Positions 52,010-61,582 of a stretch of 64,000 bases of DNA are shown in pieces. The stretch is from assembly GCA_943368475.1 (NCBI GenBank), contig CALRLF020000004.1, positions 62,001 to 126,000 of the forward strand. The letters run 5' to 3'. The first letter of the stretch is position 1, and each line of letters starts with the position of its first letter. Source of the stretch: UBA1930 sp943368475. GTDB taxonomy: Bacteria; Bacteroidota; Bacteroidia; Chitinophagales; Chitinophagaceae. A program made the translations under genes and the position numbers. The notes below the pieces were generated by a model. It saw nothing but the letters and a program-made list of their open reading frames with translations. It ran no database searches and was not told where the DNA came from.

Positions 52010-52654
52010 ATGGATAAGCAGCAAATAAAAGTGGCCTATCATGTACAGTTAAAAAAGCTGTTGCAATATTTTTTGCAAGGCTTAATTGTATTGGCTCCTA
52101 TTGGTATTACTGTTTGGGCAATTATTTCACTGTTTAACGTTGTAGATGGTATTTTACCCAATATTTTACATGCCGTTTTTCCTGAAATTATAAAGAAAGA
52201 TATCGAAGGCAATATTCAGCGAATACACGGATTGGGATTTGTATTTGTAATTGCTTTTGTATTATTGGTTGGGTGGTTATCATCGATTTTTGTAATTGGA
52301 CGTTTGGTAAATGTGTTAGATAAGGTTTTAGAAAATACTCCTGGAATTAAGTTTATTTATGGCTCGGTGAAAGATTTTTTAGAAGCTTTCGCAGGAAATA
52401 AAAAGAAATTTGATAAACCAGTTTTGGTAAATGTAGATGGAGCCGATATTTGGAGAATTGGATTTATTACCCGACCCGATGCTGAAGATTTTAACTTAAA
52501 AGAACATTTGGTGGTGTATGTACCACACTCTTATGCGATAAGTGGTATTACTTATTTTGTACCCAAAGAAAAAATTAAGCTACTAAACGATGTTTCGGCT
52601 TCTGATGCAATGAAGTTTACCGTAAGTGGTGGTGTGGTAGATGTAGAAGATTAA
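52010..52654 (+). CDS. DUF502-family membrane protein
   Basis: 214 residues from the ATG at 52010; a TTG at 51992 adds six. Two transmembrane helices (FLQGLIVLAPIGITVWAIISLFNVV; LGFVFVIAFVLLVGWLSSIFVIG), then a conserved soluble part with NTPGIKFIYGSVKDFLEAFAG and YVPHSYAISGITYFVPKEKI. These are the hallmarks of DUF502, found widely in bacteria and plants (COV proteins). Function not established. Divergent from the tetR operon. Confidence 0.88.
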   Translation: MDKQQIKVAYHVQLKKLLQYFLQGLIVLAPIGITVWAIISLFNVVDGILPNILHAVFPEIIKKDIEGNIQRIHGLGFVFVIAFVLLVGWLSSIFVIGRLVNVLDKVLENTPGIKFIYGSVKDFLEAFAGNKKKFDKPVLVNVDGADIWRIGFITRPDAEDFNLKEHLVVYVPHSYAISGITYFVPKEKIKLLNDVSASDAMKFTVSGGVVDVED

Positions 52655-52680
52655 AAACCCATCATAGAAATGATGGGTTT
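52655..52680 (+). terminator. Terminator of the DUF502 gene
   Basis: Ten-bp stem aaacccatca / tgatgggttt with a 6-nt loop, starting on the base after the stop codon. The T-run is short, so it may be weak. Confidence 0.6.
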
Positions 52681-52894
52681 AATTGCTTAATAGCCCCAAA
52701 GAAATCTGAAATTGCTTTCGCAATACAATATTCCAACGTTTTTGCTATACAAACAATACCACTAAATAGGTATTTTTTGTAATTGATAGAAGAAGCTTAC
52801 GAACCATTGTTTTTTAAAGTCTATCATTTAGGTAGAATAAAATTCAAGCCCATTTATTACAATTTCTTTACTTTGCCGCCATAGAGAACGTAAC

Positions 52895-53965
52895 ATGAAG
52901 CAACACAATTTTAATTCTGGACCATCCGTATTACCACAGGAAGTTTTACAACAAGCAGCTGAGGCCGTTTTAAACTTTAATAATCTTGGCTTATCGCTAT
53001 TAGAAATTGGACATCGAACCAATCATTTTGTAGCAGTAATCGAAGAAGCCAAATCATTGGTAAAACAATTGATGGATTTAGACGATAGTTATGATGTTTT
53101 GTTTTTGCATGGTGGTGCAACAACGCAGTTTATGCAAATTCCTATGAATTTATTAGATGAAGGAGAAACCGCTGCTTATTGTGATCATGGAATTTGGGGA
53201 AGTAAAGCAATTAAAGAAGCAAGTTTGTTTGGTACTGTAAATATAGTTGCATCGTCTAAAGATAAAAAGTACACCTACATTAATAAAGGTTTCGACATAC
53301 CTGAAAACAGTAAATACTTACACATTACAACCAACAATACAGTTGAAGGTACACAATGGCATTCATTTCCAACAACAACAGTACCCATTGTTGCAGATAT
53401 GAGTAGTGATATTTTTAGCAGAACAATGAACTTTAAACAATTTTCATTGATATATGCAGGTGCTCAAAAAAATATGGGTGCAGCTGGTGTAAACTTGGTT
53501 GTTATTAAGAAAGACTTATTGGGAAAAATAAATAGAAAAATTCCTGCAATTATGGATTATCGCAACCATATAGAAGCAGGTAGTTTATTAAATACACCAC
53601 CTGTTTTTGCTATTTATGTTGCCATGCTAACCCTTAGATGGATTGTAAAAGAGGGTGGATTAGCCGAAATGGAAAAACGAGCCAACGAAAAATCTAATTT
53701 GCTGTACAATACCATCGATGCATTGCCTTTATTTAGTTGCCCAATTGCTAAAGAAGATAGAAGTAAAATGAATGCAGTTTTCTTTATAGAAGATGAGGCT
53801 TTACAAAATAAATTTTTAGACGAATGCAAAGCCAATGGAATGGTGGGTGTTAAAGGCTACAGAACTGTTGGAGGCATTCGTGTAAGCATGTACAATGCAT
53901 TAGCATTGGAAAGTGTAGTGGCCATTACCAACTTAATGAAACAATTTGCACAGCAACATGCATAA
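52895..53965 (+). CDS. serC: Phosphoserine aminotransferase
   Basis: 356 residues, the normal size. Opening NFNSGPSVLPQEVLQQAAEAVLNF, HGGATTQFMQIPMNL, and the PLP Lys in YAGAQKNMGAAG near residue 191, with TPPVFAIYVAMLTLRWI later. Converts 3-phosphohydroxypyruvate to phosphoserine in serine synthesis and acts in pyridoxal phosphate synthesis in some bacteria. In many Bacteroidota serA follows serC; here the DUF1015 gene, often third in that set, is next. Confidence 0.97.
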   Translation: MKQHNFNSGPSVLPQEVLQQAAEAVLNFNNLGLSLLEIGHRTNHFVAVIEEAKSLVKQLMDLDDSYDVLFLHGGATTQFMQIPMNLLDEGETAAYCDHGIWGSKAIKEASLFGTVNIVASSKDKKYTYINKGFDIPENSKYLHITTNNTVEGTQWHSFPTTTVPIVADMSSDIFSRTMNFKQFSLIYAGAQKNMGAAGVNLVVIKKDLLGKINRKIPAIMDYRNHIEAGSLLNTPPVFAIYVAMLTLRWIVKEGGLAEMEKRANEKSNLLYNTIDALPLFSCPIAKEDRSKMNAVFFIEDEALQNKFLDECKANGMVGVKGYRTVGGIRVSMYNALALESVVAITNLMKQFAQQHA

Positions 53966-54061
53966 AACAAGGATTTAAATACTGTTTTTTTGCATTATAT
54001 TAAAGTATTAACTAACCATCAACAAGGTAATTAAACACCAGTTTATTATCTTGCACACCTT

Positions 54062-55300
54062 ATGAGTATAATAAAGCCTTTTAAAGCCCTTCGTCCACAG
54101 CCTCAATTTGCAAAACAAGTGGCAAGCCGTCCTTATGATGTTTTAAATAGCACAGAAGCAAAAGTTGAAGCACAAGGAAACAATCATTCGTTTTTATACA
54201 TCACCAAAAGTGAAATTAGCATAGATGATAATACTGTAGATATTCACTCACAAGAAGTGTATGATAAGGCCAAACAAAATTTAGATGCTTTTATTCAAAG
54301 AGATGTATTGTTTAGAGACAATAAAGCATGCTACTATATTTATCAATTAATTATGCATGGCAAAAGCCAAACTGGTTTGGTTGCTGTAAGCAGTGTAGAT
54401 GATTATGAAAACGACATTATTAAAAAGCATGAATTTACCCGTCCTGAAAAAGAGCAAGATCGAATTAACCACATCAAAACATCTGGAGCACAAACAGGTA
54501 ATGTTTTCTTAGCTTATAGAAATAATAATGAGGTAGATACATTAATTGACAATTGGAAAACAGTAAAAAATCCAGTGTACAATTTTACTGCCGATGATGA
54601 TATTCAACATACTATCTGGATTGTAAATGATGATGATACAATAGAAAAAATCAGTCAGTTGTTTGATACAGAAATTCCATGCACTTATATAGCCGACGGA
54701 CATCATCGTGCAGCTTCAGCTGCCAAGGTTCGCAAAGCTTTAGGTGCAGATGCAACAGAAGGAAGCAATTACTTTTTAACTACTTTATTTCCTTCTAATC
54801 AATTATACATCATGGATTACAACCGTGTTGTAAAAGATTTGAATGAATTAAGTAGCGAACAATTTTTTGCTTTGCTCGAAGAAAATTTTACAATTACAAA
54901 TGCAGGTAAACAAGCAGTAAAACCTACATTCTTGCATGAATTTGGCATGTACTTCGAAGGCAGTTGGTACACACTTTTAGCAAAAGAAGGTACTTATACC
55001 AATGACCCAATTGGCGTTTTAGATGTTACCATTTTGTCGAATCTTATTTTAGATAAAATTTTAGGAATTAAAGACCAACGTACAGATAAAAGAATTGATT
55101 TTGTAGGTGGAATTAGAGGTTTGGGCGAACTGGAAAAAAGAGTAGATAGTGGCGAAATGAAAGTTGCTTTTAGCCTTTATCCTGTAACCATCGATCAATT
55201 ATTTGATATTGCAGATAGTGGCAATGTAATGCCTCCAAAAAGTACATGGTTCGAACCTAAGCTAAGAGATGGATTATTAACACATCTTATTTACGAATAA
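54062..55300 (+). CDS. DUF1015-family protein
   Basis: 412 residues, the usual length. Features: IIKPFKALRPQPQFAKQVASRPYDVLNSTEA at the start, KKHEFTRPEKEQDRINHIKTSGAQTGNVFL, and YIADGHHRAASAAKVR, the ADGHHR motif being diagnostic. The family is linked by gene position to serine biosynthesis but its activity is unknown. It follows serC by 96 bp. Confidence 0.92.
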   Translation: MSIIKPFKALRPQPQFAKQVASRPYDVLNSTEAKVEAQGNNHSFLYITKSEISIDDNTVDIHSQEVYDKAKQNLDAFIQRDVLFRDNKACYYIYQLIMHGKSQTGLVAVSSVDDYENDIIKKHEFTRPEKEQDRINHIKTSGAQTGNVFLAYRNNNEVDTLIDNWKTVKNPVYNFTADDDIQHTIWIVNDDDTIEKISQLFDTEIPCTYIADGHHRAASAAKVRKALGADATEGSNYFLTTLFPSNQLYIMDYNRVVKDLNELSSEQFFALLEENFTITNAGKQAVKPTFLHEFGMYFEGSWYTLLAKEGTYTNDPIGVLDVTILSNLILDKILGIKDQRTDKRIDFVGGIRGLGELEKRVDSGEMKVAFSLYPVTIDQLFDIADSGNVMPPKSTWFEPKLRDGLLTHLIYE

Positions 55301-55323
55301 GGTTATCACACAAAAATCGTTAC

Positions 55324-56349
55324 ATGAAAAAATATATTGTTTTCCTTGTATTGGCTTTAAGTGTACATATTATTGGTATAGCTCAACCACAGCAAACTGC
55401 AAAAGAATTGCACGAAACTGCCAAAACTTTTATGCGTCAGGGAGACTATGATAATGCCATTTTAGTAATTAAAAGAGCATTGGAAAAAGAACCCGATAAT
55501 TTAGAGATGCTGAAAGATTTGTCGTTCATATATTTCTTAAAAAGAGATTATGAAAAGGCAATGGAAACAGGAAAACCATTAATTGACAGAGCTGATGCCG
55601 ATGTGCCTACTTTTCAAATTTTAGGACTTACTTATAAAGCAATTGCAGAATATAAAGAATGCCGAAAATTATACAAAAAAGCCCTTACTAAATTTCCGAA
55701 TAGTGGTGTTATTTACAATGAATATGGTGAGTTATTGGCAATGGATAAAGAATTAAACAATGCTATTGTTCAATGGGAGAAAGGGATTGAAGTAGATGCT
55801 AATTACAGCAGTAATTATTACAATGCTGTTAAGTATTATGCTCAAAGTCAAAGTGCAGATTTGTTTTGGATTGCCTTGCACGGAGAAAATTTTGTAAACC
55901 TAGAAAGCTATACTGCACGTACAACAGAAGTTAAGAAAATTGTATTAGAAGCCTATAAAAAACTATATGCATCCAGCGATTTAAATGCATTTATAAAAAA
56001 CAAAAATGGAAATGCTTTTGAAAAAGAAGTGTTGGCTACACTCAATAAAAGTACTTCGATTGCTGGTGATGGAATTAATGCAGAAAACTTAATGGTTATT
56101 AAAGCCAGATTTGTTTTAGACTGGTTCGAAGGGTTGCAAACTAAATACCCATATCGTTTATTCGATCATTATCAACAAATGCTAAAAGAAGGCATTTTCG
56201 ACGCTTACAATCAATGGTTATTTGCTGCTGTAAGTAATCCTGCTGAGTATGAAATATGGTTAAAAAATCATGATAAAGAAGCAGATGCTTTTAAGAAATT
56301 TCAAACAGCCAGAATTTATAAAATCCCTATTGGGCAGTATTATAAATAA
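55324..56349 (+). CDS. Exported TPR protein
   Basis: 341 residues, signal peptide at 1-20 (ends IGIAQ). Tetratricopeptide repeats from about residue 25 to 160: ARETAKTFMRQGDYDNAILVIKRALEKEPDN-like and TYKAIAEYKECRKLYKKALTKFPNSGVIYNEYGEL. The C-terminal half is helical and unrecognised. Probable protein-protein scaffold in the periplasm. Lies 23 bp after the DUF1015 gene, possibly co-transcribed. Confidence 0.82.
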   Translation: MKKYIVFLVLALSVHIIGIAQPQQTAKELHETAKTFMRQGDYDNAILVIKRALEKEPDNLEMLKDLSFIYFLKRDYEKAMETGKPLIDRADADVPTFQILGLTYKAIAEYKECRKLYKKALTKFPNSGVIYNEYGELLAMDKELNNAIVQWEKGIEVDANYSSNYYNAVKYYAQSQSADLFWIALHGENFVNLESYTARTTEVKKIVLEAYKKLYASSDLNAFIKNKNGNAFEKEVLATLNKSTSIAGDGINAENLMVIKARFVLDWFEGLQTKYPYRLFDHYQQMLKEGIFDAYNQWLFAAVSNPAEYEIWLKNHDKEADAFKKFQTARIYKIPIGQYYK

Positions 56350-56427
56350 GTGTAGCATTAAATGCTTATTTATTTATTAATGCTAATTATTTTTTAGGCA
56401 GTTGCATAATACTGTATCTTCAATGTA

Positions 56428-57066
56428 ATGTCGTTTATACTTCAACCAACATTGTTCGATTATGTTTTATCTGATGTTACACAGAACCATCGTACAATAG
56501 ACCCACAAACGGCAGAACACATTTTTAACTTCAGTAAAAATTGCAGTTTATTTAACTGGAACGATATTAACAATAATTGTGAAGCAAGAGCCGATGCTTT
56601 ATCCATATTATTAACCAAATGGAAAATTCCACATTATAAAGCCTGGGTTTTTAGCGGTGCATTTTTAAAAAACCATATTGGTGGATTGAAACAAAACTGG
56701 AATTACCATGTAGCTGTTTTGCTGCAGGTGCAAACGAACAATAATATTGAACATTTGGTGGTAGATCCATCTACACAAGACACCCTGCAAAATATGGTAA
56801 GTTGGGCCGAAAATATTACAGCATTTGCCCATAGCTATCACCTCATTAAATTGCCTGAGTATTATATTTTTCACAATAAAAAAGTTGAGCAATACAATTG
56901 GCACAAACGCAATAAGCAAAATAAAAAATGGGTTATTCAAGGGTTGGCTGGTATTAATGGATTATCGCCAAAAGGCAAAAGTCAACTATGCTTCAATAAA
57001 AAAAGAATTGCAATAACTGCTGCAAAATTTGTACAACTACTAAAGGATAATCCTTTTGAATATTGA
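56428..57066 (+). CDS. Protein-glutaminase-like protein (candidate Cys-His-Asp deamidase)
   Basis: 212 residues, no signal peptide. Three blocks in the order of the protein-glutaminase fold (Gln_deamidase_2 type): NNNCEARADALSILL with Cys51, QNWNYHVAVLL with His94, and LVVDPSTQDTL with Asp113. Spacings of 43 and 19 are close to those of Chryseobacterium protein-glutaminase, recalled as 41 and 20 (Cys156, His197, Asp217). Such enzymes convert protein glutamine side chains to glutamate. Known ones are secreted; this one appears cytoplasmic. Basic C-terminal tail (NWHKRNKQNKKW). Activity is inference. Confidence 0.65.
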   Translation: MSFILQPTLFDYVLSDVTQNHRTIDPQTAEHIFNFSKNCSLFNWNDINNNCEARADALSILLTKWKIPHYKAWVFSGAFLKNHIGGLKQNWNYHVAVLLQVQTNNNIEHLVVDPSTQDTLQNMVSWAENITAFAHSYHLIKLPEYYIFHNKKVEQYNWHKRNKQNKKWVIQGLAGINGLSPKGKSQLCFNKKRIAITAAKFVQLLKDNPFEY

Positions 57067-57226
57067 TATAATTATGCAGTAGCTTTTTTATGTAAGCATA
57101 AATACTTAATTTGTTTTCTCTAAACGATTAATCGCATTGTTGCCAAGCAATTTTCTGTATTCATACATGAAATAGTATTTTAGCAGCCAATGATCAAATA
57201 TTTTTTGAACGAACAATTAAAGCCAT

Positions 57227-59017
57227 ATGCAATACCCCAATTTTAGATTGTTTGATGTGCTTACTTATCAAAAAAGTAAGTTCCCTAAAAGTGATATGCT
57301 TAGTGCAAAAGTGAATGGAAGCTGGCAGCACAACAGTACATCAGACGTAATAGATATTGTAAATAAATTTTCAGCAGGATTGCATCAATTGGGTGTTCGC
57401 TGTAATGATTGCACAGCTGAGGGAAGCGATAAAATTGCCATTTTAAGCAACAACCGACCAGAGTGGTTGTACACTGATTTAGCTGCCCAACAAATTGGAG
57501 CTATTTTGGTACCCATTTATCCTACAACCAATCCATTGGAATTGGAGTTTATATTAAACGATGCTCAGGTAAAATATGTTTTTGTAAGCGATGAAGAGTT
57601 GTACAAAAAAGTAAGCGATGTAGCTACAAAAGTTCCATCTATTAAAACTATTTATACCTTTAATAAAATAGAAGGAGCCCATCATTTTTCAGAAGTAACA
57701 GCACTGGCAGATGACGCAAGTTTGCAAACTGTAGAATCCATTAAACAAGGAATTCCAAATAGTCACACAGCAACTATTATTTATACTTCAGGTACCACTG
57801 GTACACCAAAAGGTGTTGTATTAAGTCACGAAAATTTGGTGAGTTGTGTATTTTTATCAAAAGCTAGTTTTCCTTTTGAAGATGCTCCACAAACCAAGGT
57901 GCTTAGCTTTTTACCCTTGAATCATATTTTCGAAAAAGCAGTAAGTTATATCTACATGTTTAGTGGCATTAGCATTTATTATGCTGAAAGCCTTGATACC
58001 ATTGGCGATAATTTAAAAGAAGTGCAGCCCGATGGTTTTACAACTGTTCCTCGTTTGCTTGAAAAAGTGTATGAAAAAATTATGGCCAAAGGCAATGAAT
58101 TAACAGGCATAAAAAGAAAATTATTTTATTGGGCGGTTGATTTAGCAGAAAAATATGATAATCTGATTGATGGTGGTTTTGTGTACAATATTAAACTGGC
58201 TATTGCCCGCAAACTAATTTTCAGCAAATGGAAAGAAGCTTTGGGTGGTCATATCAATTACATTGTTACAGGTGGTGCTGCCTGCCAAGAAAAATTGATG
58301 CGTATTTTTAATGCTGCTGGCATACCTATTTATGAAGGGTATGGACCAACAGAAAACAGTCCTGTAATTACGGTAAACCGTAAAGAAAAAGGAGGTAGCA
58401 AATATGGTACAGTAGGACCAAAAATTGAAGGCATCGAAGTTAAAATTGCTGAAGATGGTGAGATTTTAGTAAAGGGGCCAACTGTTATGCAAGGCTATTA
58501 TAAGCGACCAGATTTAACAGCTGAAGTATTGATTGATGGATGGCTGCATACAGGCGATATTGGTGTTTGGGTAGATAATAAATATTTAAAAATTACCGAT
58601 CGCAAAAAAGAACTCTTTAAAACCAGTGGTGGCAAATATGTTGCTCCACAACCAATAGAAAATAAACTAAAGGAAAGTCCTTTTGTAGAACAAGTGGTAA
58701 TTGTTGGAGCTGATAAAAAGTTTGTGGGTGCTTTAATCGTTCCTTCATTTTTAACTTTAAAAGAATGGTGCAGGGAAAAAGCAATTAACTATACCACTAA
58801 TGAAGATATTATTCATCATCCTAAAGTATTGGAGTTGTACAGAGAGTTGGTAGAAAGCTTCAACAAGTTTTTTAATCATGTAGAGCAGGTTAAAAAGTTT
58901 GAATTGCTACCTAAAGAATGGAGTATTGAAAGTGGCGAAATGACTCCTAAAATGAGTTTGAAACGAAAAATAATTTTAGAAAAATACAAAGATGCGATTG
59001 ATAGAATTTATAGTTAA
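57227..59017 (+). CDS. Long-chain fatty-acid-CoA ligase (AMP-forming)
   Basis: 596 residues. ATP/AMP motif TIIYTSGTTGTPKGVVLSHENL near residue 185, the second motif YEGYGPTENSPVITVN, the hinge GWLHTGDIG ... KITDRKKELFKTSGGKYVAPQPIENKL, with the catalytic Lys near the C-terminus. The family activates free fatty acids for degradation or lipid synthesis. The sequence type is that of Bacteroidota FadD/ACSL; it is not obviously a phenylacetate-CoA ligase. Single gene with its own terminator. Confidence 0.93.
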   Translation: MQYPNFRLFDVLTYQKSKFPKSDMLSAKVNGSWQHNSTSDVIDIVNKFSAGLHQLGVRCNDCTAEGSDKIAILSNNRPEWLYTDLAAQQIGAILVPIYPTTNPLELEFILNDAQVKYVFVSDEELYKKVSDVATKVPSIKTIYTFNKIEGAHHFSEVTALADDASLQTVESIKQGIPNSHTATIIYTSGTTGTPKGVVLSHENLVSCVFLSKASFPFEDAPQTKVLSFLPLNHIFEKAVSYIYMFSGISIYYAESLDTIGDNLKEVQPDGFTTVPRLLEKVYEKIMAKGNELTGIKRKLFYWAVDLAEKYDNLIDGGFVYNIKLAIARKLIFSKWKEALGGHINYIVTGGAACQEKLMRIFNAAGIPIYEGYGPTENSPVITVNRKEKGGSKYGTVGPKIEGIEVKIAEDGEILVKGPTVMQGYYKRPDLTAEVLIDGWLHTGDIGVWVDNKYLKITDRKKELFKTSGGKYVAPQPIENKLKESPFVEQVVIVGADKKFVGALIVPSFLTLKEWCREKAINYTTNEDIIHHPKVLELYRELVESFNKFFNHVEQVKKFELLPKEWSIESGEMTPKMSLKRKIILEKYKDAIDRIYS

Positions 59018-59019
59018 AT

Positions 59020-59048
59020 AAAAAGCCCCACCGTTTGTGGGGCTTTTT
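59020..59048 (+). terminator. Intrinsic terminator of the acyl-CoA ligase gene
   Basis: Twelve-bp stem aaaaagccccac / gtggggcttttt with a 5-nt loop and T5, starting 2 nt past the stop. Confidence 0.9.
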
Positions 59049-59197
59049 ATTTCATCCCTGCAAAATCCAAGTTCACCGAAATTAAAGAGCAAATACTTTT
59101 TTTAACAAAAAACTATATAAATCTCCATAGATATTGTGCAGCAAAAACTAATTACTTGCTGTTGTTGAATTAATTAAATAACAACCTAAACTGCACA

Positions 59198-59899
59198 ATG
59201 AGAAATTATATTGTTATAGCAAATAACCCCAAGGAAATAGAAATTATCTACGAATCTCTTTTACAAATTCCTACGGTTAAAGAAGTTTTTTTCTTTACAA
59301 GTAATAATATCGAAACGCTATTTACAGCAGATATAAATGGCGATGTAATTATTTGTGCAATTGATATTCTACAAAAAGAATTACAACATAGGTTGAGTAC
59401 TAAATTTTTAAACGCTCCTTTAATAAGTATTTGCAATATGAAAGAAATTGCAATACAACAACCCAATAAACAGTTGTTTGGTTATTTACCAGCCCCTGTT
59501 ACTTACGAAAGAGTTATTGCATTGGTACAAAATATTGACACAATGTTTATTCAAAAGGTTATTGCAATAGAAGGAAAGAAAGATTATGTATTCATCAAAT
59601 CTGAATACAAGTTGATTAGAATAAATTTTAAAGACATTTTGTTTATTGCAGGAATGAAAGATTACACACAAGTTTTTATAAAAGGTAAAACAACACCTTT
59701 AACTACATTGCAAAACTTAAAAGAATTTGAAACCAAACTACCAGAAGATTCTTTCATTAGAGTTCATCGTTCTTACATTATTGCTCTAAACCATATCGAT
59801 GCGATCGTACGTAACGAAATTGTAATAGGTACTCAAAACATACCTATTGGAGATGCATACAGGCAAATACTAGATACCATTATTGCAAAAAACTCCTAA
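59198..59899 (+). CDS. Orphan LytTR regulator with a degenerate receiver-like domain
   Basis: 233 residues. C-terminal LytTR domain from about 125 (DYVFIKSEYKLIRINFKDILFIAGMKDYTQVFIKG ... SFIRVHRSYIIALNHIDAI) is intact. The N-terminal ~115 residues have receiver-like strand spacing, but the acidic pair is replaced by N9-N10 (IVIANNPKE) and the conserved Lys by Ala (YLPAPVT). Asp56 in CAIDIL may be the equivalent of the phosphoacceptor. No kinase gene is adjacent. It may respond to something other than phosphorylation. Confidence 0.82.
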   Translation: MRNYIVIANNPKEIEIIYESLLQIPTVKEVFFFTSNNIETLFTADINGDVIICAIDILQKELQHRLSTKFLNAPLISICNMKEIAIQQPNKQLFGYLPAPVTYERVIALVQNIDTMFIQKVIAIEGKKDYVFIKSEYKLIRINFKDILFIAGMKDYTQVFIKGKTTPLTTLQNLKEFETKLPEDSFIRVHRSYIIALNHIDAIVRNEIVIGTQNIPIGDAYRQILDTIIAKNS

Positions 59900-59918
59900 A
59901 ATAATTTAGGAGTTTTTT
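59887..59918 (+). terminator. Terminator overlapping the LytTR stop codon
   Basis: Fourteen-bp stem aaaaaactcctaaa / tttaggagtttttt with loop ataa and a T6 end. The 5' arm contains the stop codon at 59897-59899. Confidence 0.85.
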
Positions 59919-59941
59919 GTTAGGGGGATTTATCTATTGAA

Positions 59942-60265
59942 TTAATAAGTAACATCACAACTATCAAGTTCGTGTAAATAAACAGCTGGATTTTTTTTTT
60001 GTTTTAATTTTTGTACAACCAAAGCAGCCACATTTGCTGCATCTGTTTTAGTGATAAAAACTTTTGAACCAGCAATTGTAGGTATAAATGGTTGATGAAT
60101 ATATACACTATCATTTTTGATAATATTATAACCCCATCCAGCATTAACAGGAATGATTGAATAGCGAATAGATGCCCGTTTATATGTTGTAGTTTTTACT
60201 ATACAAACGCCCACTACAAGCAGCATTAAAATAAAGCTCCAGTTTTTTTTAATCATTACTTTCAT
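59942..60265 (-). CDS. DUF4907-domain protein
   Basis: 107 residues with an N-terminal membrane segment or signal anchor (NWSFILMLLVVGVCIV). Central DUF4907 block: GWGYNIIKNDSVYIHQPFIPTIAGSKVFITKTDAANVAALVVQKL. A start at 60256 (MIKKNW) would reduce the overlap. Its first 17 nt overlap the end of the kelch gene, so the two are one transcript. Function unknown; the pair is seen together in other Bacteroidota. Confidence 0.82.
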   Translation of the reverse strand: MKVMIKKNWSFILMLLVVGVCIVKTTTYKRASIRYSIIPVNAGWGYNIIKNDSVYIHQPFIPTIAGSKVFITKTDAANVAALVVQKLKQKKNPAVYLHELDSCDVTY

Positions 60266-61262
60266 AGCTTTCTAAAGGTTTAAACTCATCCATGTTATCA
60301 AAGTAATAAGTACTGTTTCTTCCTGTTGTAATAAAGCCCTTACCCTTTACAGTAAAAGCTACAGCTCCATTTCTTTCTGAACGTTCATAGGCTGTTTTTC
60401 GTTCCCACAAATCAGCTGAAAAATTATACACCCATGTTTTTTTTGTGTAAGCACCATTTTCACCCGTTGTTAAATAAGCCTTATCATCAATTACAAAACC
60501 AACAGCATTGTTACGTACAATATCACTATAATCATCATCGTAACTATCACTGCTGTAATTACTGATATTTCTTTTTTCTATCCATGTTTCTGTTGAGGCG
60601 TCATACATCCATAAATCATTCAAGTATGTACCATTATTAATACCTGTTGTTATATAAGCTTTGTTGTTGTATACAAAAACAACACTGCTGCTTCGCTTAT
60701 CACCACCTAAACTTTGCTTTTGTATCCAACTATCATTCAATGGGTTGTACTGCCATAAGTCTTTTAAATTATTGCCATCGTAACCAGTGCTGATATATCC
60801 AAGGTTATTTAATGTAAAACCAACAGCTTCATATCGGGCAGAGCCACCAAAGTTTGCTTTTTGTGTCCAACTATTATTGGTTGGGTTGTATTCCCAAAAA
60901 TCTTTTAACTTATTAATGCCATCATAGCCAGTGCCAACATAGCCTTTGGTAGAAGTTGCAAAAGCAATAGCCGAGTTTCTTGCTACACCAGGGAAATTTG
61001 CTTTTTGTGTCCACTGATTTGTAGTTACATCATATTTCCAAAAGTCGTTTAATCGAATTGTTCCGTCGTAACCAGTACCAACATAAGCCGTATCACCAAT
61101 TACAAACGAAACAGCTTCTGTACGAGCATAGCCTTCAAAAGAAGAACGTTTTACCCAGTTACCACTTTCTTCACTGCTTGTTGTGTCACTAGATGCTGTG
61201 CAAGCCATTGCTACAACTGCAATTGAAATGCCTGAAAAAAAATAATGTTTTAAATGCTTCAT
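60249..61262 (-). CDS. Kelch-repeat lipoprotein
   Basis: 337 residues from MKHLKHYFFSGISIAVVAMAC; the open frame extends to 61430 but the extra 56 residues precede the signal peptide and are not plausible. Cys21 in VAMAC is the lipid-attachment site. Six kelch repeats of ~50 residues follow, each with GYVGTGYDG, a (F/L)WxYxxxxxxW core (FWKYDVTTNQW, FWEYNPTNNSW, LWQYNPLNDSW). A six-bladed propeller on the cell surface or periplasmic face is expected. Ligand unknown. Divergent from a DUF4270 gene. Confidence 0.87.
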   Translation of the reverse strand: MKHLKHYFFSGISIAVVAMACTASSDTTSSEESGNWVKRSSFEGYARTEAVSFVIGDTAYVGTGYDGTIRLNDFWKYDVTTNQWTQKANFPGVARNSAIAFATSTKGYVGTGYDGINKLKDFWEYNPTNNSWTQKANFGGSARYEAVGFTLNNLGYISTGYDGNNLKDLWQYNPLNDSWIQKQSLGGDKRSSSVVFVYNNKAYITTGINNGTYLNDLWMYDASTETWIEKRNISNYSSDSYDDDYSDIVRNNAVGFVIDDKAYLTTGENGAYTKKTWVYNFSADLWERKTAYERSERNGAVAFTVKGKGFITTGRNSTYYFDNMDEFKPLESYESND

Positions 61263-61582
61263 TCGTATAAAATTTTTGCTGAAATTATTATAGGATTTTG
61301 CCTTCAAATCGTTAAAATGGCTTTTTAAACAATATTTATGGCTTAATAGCTTTTTTTTATCTACCAATCGATTTTCATTTATAACTACAAAAAAAATATT
61401 GCAATAATTGATCAAAAGTCTTTCTGGCATTGCTTTTTGGCTTTATAGATAAAAACGAATCAATTATAGTTGTAATTGACATATTAATCTATACTAACAA
61501 ATCGATAACAGGATGTAGTGCTAAAATTGCTTTTTTAATGATACTTCCACATTCTTTTTTGTATTAAATAAGATCAACATCA
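61263..61582. other. 320-bp divergent spacer, nothing assigned
   Basis: No gene, hairpin or clear promoter box identified here. A minus-strand open frame covers 61263-61430 but it is A/T-rich extension of the kelch frame. Divergent promoters for the kelch and DUF4270 genes must lie here. Confidence 0.5.

Noticed and set aside
61263..61430. 56-residue upstream extension of the kelch lipoprotein
   Set aside because: It would place a non-conserved basic stretch ahead of a clear lipoprotein signal peptide; the ATG at 61262 is the better start.
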